From the NCBI GenBank assembly GCA_016926985.1, contig JAFGNO010000110.1, positions 1-9,453 on the forward strand: a stretch of DNA of 9,453 nt, in the 5' to 3' direction. The notes below the pieces were generated by a model. The model searched no databases, was not told where the DNA came from, and saw only the letters and a program-made list of their open reading frames with translations. Made by a program: the position numbers and the translations under genes. Shown piece by piece: positions 7,147 to 9,453 of the stretch. Positions within the stretch are counted from its first letter, which is position 1. Each line of letters begins with the position of its first letter. Origin of the DNA: Anaerolineae bacterium (lineage in GTDB: Bacteria; Chloroflexota; Anaerolineae; Aggregatilineales; UBA3940).

Positions 7147-7899
7147 TTACAGGCTATCACCTGTGGTCGCGCAGACAAAGGCAGTGAACAGATTAAGCAT
7201 ATGAGGACACAGATCAACCAGTGCTTCTGGATGCCACTGTACGCCGAGCGCAAAACAATGTCCTGGCAGTTCCACACCCTCAACGATCCCGTCTTGAGCC
7301 CAGGCTACTACAGTCAGTTCCGCCGCTACATTTTTCAAAGCCTGATGGTGAAGGCTGTTGACTTCCAGGGATAAAGCATCAGGGTCCAGACCAAGGGAGG
7401 AGGCCAGCTTGCTTGAAGCAGTAACCTGCACGGCATGAACCCGTCTGGTAAACCATGTCAGGTCCGGGGCATCATGGCGAAGGGCGCCGGGCACCTCCTC
7501 TCGTATATCCTGGATCAGGGAGCCACCCAGTGCAACATTGAGCACCTGAATCCCCCGGCAAATGGCGAGCAGTGGTTTGTTGTCTGCTACGGCCCAGTTT
7601 GCCAGATGGATCTCAACTTCATCACGGGTAGGCTCAATGCGGGCGACATAAGGTGAGGGCGAGCTGACCCCATAGCGCTCTGGAGCAATATCGCCACCGC
7701 CTGACAGCAATATGCCATCCAGCCGATTGTAGATCTGGCGCAAAACATCCCGCCCCAGATTGAGCGGGATTAAGACCGGTGCGCCCCCGGCTTGTAATAT
7801 GGACTGCGTATATGTAGGCATGATTGCCAGAAAGTCAACATCTGCTACGAGGGAACGCCGGGATCCAAGCGAGATGCCAATCAGTGGGCTGTCAGCCAC
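7147..7899 (-). CDS. Class I glutamine-amidotransferase-like peptidase (C26, PuuD-type gamma-glutamyl hydrolase)
   Basis: A 250-residue stand-alone amidotransferase fold. The triad is clear: nucleophile Cys114 in the elbow AICRGIQ, and His223 and Glu225 in GVQWHPE. The GILLSGGGDIAP stretch (62-73) is typical of the peptidase C26 family. The best-known members are PuuD, which hydrolyses gamma-glutamyl-GABA to glutamate and GABA in putrescine breakdown, and folate gamma-glutamyl hydrolases. The substrate cannot be read from the sequence, and no other putrescine gene is nearby. The start is GTG (7897-7899) with AGGAG (7909-7913) nine bases upstream; that SD sits in a small hairpin (7908-7920). 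rplS ends 29 bases upstream and murI starts 14 bases downstream. Release of glutamate next to a glutamate racemase suggests a link to glutamate or cell-wall recycling, but this is only inference. Confidence 0.88.
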   Translation of the reverse strand: MADSPLIGISLGSRRSLVADVDFLAIMPTYTQSILQAGGAPVLIPLNLGRDVLRQIYNRLDGILLSGGGDIAPERYGVSSPSPYVARIEPTRDEVEIHLANWAVADNKPLLAICRGIQVLNVALGGSLIQDIREEVPGALRHDAPDLTWFTRRVHAVQVTASSKLASSLGLDPDALSLEVNSLHHQALKNVAAELTVVAWAQDGIVEGVELPGHCFALGVQWHPEALVDLCPHMLNLFTAFVCATTGDSL

Positions 7900-7907
7900 C
7901 TGGACAA

Positions 7908-7920
7908 GCTCCTATGGAGC
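7908..7920 (-). promoter_or_regulatory. Hairpin covering the ribosome binding site of the amidotransferase gene
   Basis: In the rplS-amidotransferase gap the transcript can form GCTCC-ATA-GGAGC, five perfect pairs with a three-base loop. The 3' arm contains most of the only good SD for the GTG start at 7899. If formed, it would lower translation unless opened by ribosomes finishing rplS, 9 bases upstream. The pairing is seen directly; the regulatory role is inferred. Confidence 0.45.
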
Positions 7921-7928
7921 CGCGGGTA

Positions 7929-8273
7929 CTACCGTTTTTCCTTCAGGACTGCGCGGCGTCCTTTGCGGTCGCGTAGGAAATACAGTTTTGCCCGCCGTAC
8001 ATGGGAATGGCGCACTACTTCCACTCGTTCAATCCGGGGAGAACGCAGGAGAAAAGTTCGCTCCACACCAACCCCATGAGCGGCTGTTCGCCTGACGGTA
8101 AAGCTGGCGTTGTTGCCACCATGTTTGATCCGCAGCACCGTGCCGGGAAATATCTGGATACGCTCTCGCTCGCCCTCGACGATCCGCGCGTGTACTTTCA
8201 CAGTGTCGCCCGGTCGCAGGTCCGGGATATTAGGGTTATCTTTTGCCTCTAATGCCTTCAGTAAGTCGTCCAT
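7929..8273 (-). CDS. rplS: 50S ribosomal protein L19
   Basis: A 114-residue L19 of normal length. L19 binds 23S rRNA near the interface of the two ribosomal subunits. Family signatures are the N-terminal MDDLLKALEAKDNPNIPDLR, the PGDTVKVHARIVEG stretch, ERIQIFPGTVL, the GVGVERTFLLRSPRIE region and the basic tail ending LKEKR. I chose the ATG at 8271-8273 because L19 proteins begin there. A longer reading from TTG (8327) adds 18 mostly Arg residues and has no family support. No SD lies at normal distance; the nearest, AGGAGG (8304-8309), is 30 bases upstream across a hairpin. A strong promoter is at 8444-8473. L19 usually sits in rpsP-rimM-trmD-rplS; here none of those genes is adjacent, and the downstream genes are an amidotransferase and murI. 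Confidence 0.96.
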   Translation of the reverse strand: MDDLLKALEAKDNPNIPDLRPGDTVKVHARIVEGERERIQIFPGTVLRIKHGGNNASFTVRRTAAHGVGVERTFLLRSPRIERVEVVRHSHVRRAKLYFLRDRKGRRAVLKEKR

Positions 8274-8282
8274 GCAAATGAT

Positions 8283-8309
8283 CAACGCAGCCCTGCTGCG
8301 CCGCCTCCT
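8283..8309 (-). promoter_or_regulatory. Distant SD of rplS followed by a spacer hairpin
   Basis: AGGAGG (8304-8309) is the only strong SD upstream of rplS but is 30 bases from its ATG. Between them, CGCAGC (8295-8300) pairs with GCTGCG (8286-8291) around an AGG loop. The stem can extend by two G-U pairs and one C-G pair (8301-8303 with 8283-8285) to nine pairs, ending right beside the SD. With the stem formed only nine bases (8274-8282) separate SD and ATG, a normal distance. No other start codon lies 5-12 bases past this SD. Confidence 0.5.
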
Positions 8310-8327
8310 CTTCTCAGTTCTATTCAA

Positions 8328-8398
8328 CAGGCGACTACGCCTGAACCTATTGCCTTGATCTCTTCTGAGCGTATAATTGGCCGGCGCTCAGACCGGCC
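8328..8398 (-). promoter_or_regulatory. Structured rplS leader with two further hairpins
   Basis: The predicted rplS leader is about 160 bases long, unusual for such a small gap. Besides the hairpin at the start codon, it can form GGCCGG-N8-CCGGCC (8379-8398) and CAGGCG-N4-CGCCTG (8328-8343). Neither is followed by a T run, so they are not clear terminators. Several ribosomal protein mRNAs carry leaders bound by their own product; L19 leaders are known in other bacteria. Whether this is one is inference. Confidence 0.4.
8350..8377 (+). promoter_or_regulatory. Weak candidate plus-strand promoter inside the rplS leader
   Basis: TTGCCT (8350-8355) and TATAAT (8372-8377) are 16 bases apart on the plus strand. 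The -35 matches consensus at four of six positions. Transcription from it would run antisense to the 3' end of the MFS gene, with no gene ahead. It may be chance; recorded because the -10 is perfect. Confidence 0.22.
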
Positions 8399-8443
8399 CA
8401 TCAGCAGGTTAACTCCCCCATACTCAGAAAATCGCAGACGCAG

Positions 8444-8473
8444 ATTATAACGCCCTGTGGCTATCACGGTCAA
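8444..8473 (-). promoter_or_regulatory. Strong sigma-70-type promoter of rplS, overlapping the MFS stop codon
   Basis: On the minus strand, TTGACC (-35, 8468-8473) and a perfect TATAAT (-10, 8444-8449) are 18 bases apart. The TGA of the -35 box is the stop codon of the upstream MFS gene (8470-8472). Transcription should start near 8437. This gives rplS, and probably the amidotransferase gene and murI, expression independent of the transporter. Confidence 0.75.
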
Positions 8474-9453
8474 ATACTCCGAACACCTGGCTGCTTTGCG
8501 GGCAGCCATAATACGGGCGGGATGGCAAGCAGGACCACCAGGGCACTGATACCAAAAGCGGTATTCAACCCCACCGAATCTCCGAGAACACCGACGATCA
8601 GCGTGGCTATCATCCGCGCAATGAATGAAATGGACATATACAGCCCGTTTGCTGCAGAGCGATTCTGAATGAACTGCTCCTGGACAACTGCGAGCAGGAC
8701 TGGCTGTGTGGACAGAATTGACAGACCCAGCATGATAAGCACTAAAAAAATCAACCACCCCTCACTATGAAGGAAAATATACATGGACAGTGCTGCTCCC
8801 AGAAAAGCCACGAGCAGAACCGGCTTCCGTCCCACCCTGTCACTGATTGAACCGCTCAGTAAGGCACCCACAACGCCCGCCAATTCCAGAACGGCCAGTG
8901 AGCCTCCCGCCAGCCATAGACTGGCGCCTTTCTGGTCCATATAAGTAGGCAGATACACTGACAGCGAGGTTTGCAGCAGGCTGCGGAATAGGGCAATCAG
9001 GGTTAAGGGCACAAAGAGACGCCCTCCGGAGCTCAGCATGTCGTGTAGCCCGGTGCTTGCTGTCGGTTTGGCGGCCCCCCCGCGTAATCTGAAGAACAGA
9101 ATCAACGTGGTCAGCCAACCAATAGCGCTCAAGCGCCACAGCCCTTGCAGCGAGAACAGGGAAATACCCCATACTGCCAGGATCGGGCCAACCGTCCTAC
9201 CAAGTTCTCCACCAGCCATAAATATACTCATACCGCGCCCAACTTTGTTCCCTGAGATGGGGGCTATCATCGCTGGCGCCGGCGCATGAAAAACAGCCAC
9301 ACTTATACCGGCGACGAAGAGCAGGATGGCCAGCGACCCGTATCCAGGCATGATACCGATAAGGGTCATCAGGGTGGCTGTTATTGCAGGAGCCAGGATC
9401 ACAAAAAAGCGCGGGTTGACCCGGTCGGCTAGATAGCCAATGAATGGGTTTAA
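8470..9453 (-). CDS. MFS transporter, fosmidomycin-resistance-like, 5' end outside window
   Basis: The last 327 codons are present; the frame is open to the right edge, so about 70 N-terminal residues (two membrane segments) are missing. The first visible residues, NPFIGYLADRVNPRFF, are MFS motif A in the loop between segments 2 and 3. A second copy, SDRVGRKP, stands at the matching place in the C-terminal half (near 8820-8855). About ten hydrophobic segments follow one another. The stretch VFHAPAPAMIA and the GGELGRTVGP that follows resemble the Fsr fosmidomycin-resistance group of MFS exporters. It should be a proton-driven exporter in the inner membrane; the substrate is not predictable. 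A GTG at 9402 is not the start, since reading continues upstream with motif A. The stop lies in the rplS promoter. No terminator is visible after it. Confidence 0.88.
   Translation of the reverse strand, partial: LNPFIGYLADRVNPRFFVILAPAITATLMTLIGIMPGYGSLAILLFVAGISVAVFHAPAPAMIAPISGNKVGRGMSIFMAGGELGRTVGPILAVWGISLFSLQGLWRLSAIGWLTTLILFFRLRGGAAKPTASTGLHDMLSSGGRLFVPLTLIALFRSLLQTSLSVYLPTYMDQKGASLWLAGGSLAVLELAGVVGALLSGSISDRVGRKPVLLVAFLGAALSMYIFLHSEGWLIFLVLIMLGLSILSTQPVLLAVVQEQFIQNRSAANGLYMSISFIARMIATLIVGVLGDSVGLNTAFGISALVVLLAIPPVLWLPAKQPGVRSI

Noticed and set aside
7929..8327. Longer L19 of 132 residues from a TTG start
   Set aside because: The extra 18 residues are not in the L19 family, and the added codons coincide with the SD and hairpin.
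8379..8398. GGCCGG hairpin as terminator of the MFS gene
   Set aside because: The stem is good but no T run follows on either strand.
8324..8758. 144-codon minus-strand frame between the MFS gene and rplS
   Set aside because: It overlaps the MFS gene in another frame and runs through the rplS promoter and leader.
1..9453. CRISPR array, insertion sequence, prophage or toxin-antitoxin genes
   Set aside because: I saw no spaced direct repeats, transposase motifs, terminal inverted repeats or phage-like genes; all long frames are housekeeping or common families.

Overview
The window looks like ordinary bacterial chromosome with GC in the mid-50s (estimated by eye). Genes are closely packed, Shine-Dalgarno (SD) sequences are of the AGGAG type, and the tRNA gene does not encode its CCA end. 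Soluble HdrC/HdrB-like electron-transfer proteins, gyrA coupled to a multi-pass membrane histidine kinase, and rplS separated from trmD suggest an anaerobic or facultative bacterium. Chloroflexota (Anaerolineae-like) is my best guess, but that is inference from gene content, not proof.

Left part, minus strand (1-726): a two-gene unit reads leftwards off the window. hdrC is a protein with two 4Fe-4S clusters. It is followed after one base by hdrB, of which only the first 51 codons are present. Together they would form the C and B parts of a heterodisulfide-reductase-like complex. Upstream is a roughly 400-base AT-richer gene-free stretch. It holds a candidate minus-strand promoter and an inverted repeat that would lie in a long hdrC leader.

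Middle, plus strand (1130-6280): a tRNA-Asn(GTT) gene with a near-consensus promoter and its own intrinsic terminator is followed by gyrA (DNA gyrase A). gyrA shares an ATGA stop/start with a 764-residue sensor histidine kinase (about nine membrane segments, GAF, HisKA, HATPase). The two genes are therefore probably co-transcribed and translationally coupled. No response regulator is visible.

Right part, minus strand (6308-9453): reading right to left, an MFS transporter of the fosmidomycin-resistance-like group (5' end outside the window) is followed by rplS (ribosomal protein L19), a class I glutamine-amidotransferase-like peptidase (C26/PuuD type), and murI (glutamate racemase). rplS has a strong promoter whose -35 box overlaps the MFS stop codon. 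The last three genes are spaced 29 and 14 bases apart and look like one operon, linking a ribosomal protein to glutamate and cell-wall metabolism.

Most of the window is housekeeping DNA and I see no mobile element, CRISPR array or phage gene. The most interesting points are the gyrA/histidine-kinase coupling, the rplS start whose SD lies 30 bases upstream behind a hairpin that could restore normal spacing, a Thr-to-Ala change in the first catalytic motif of MurI, and a natural Ala at the quinolone-determining position of GyrA.
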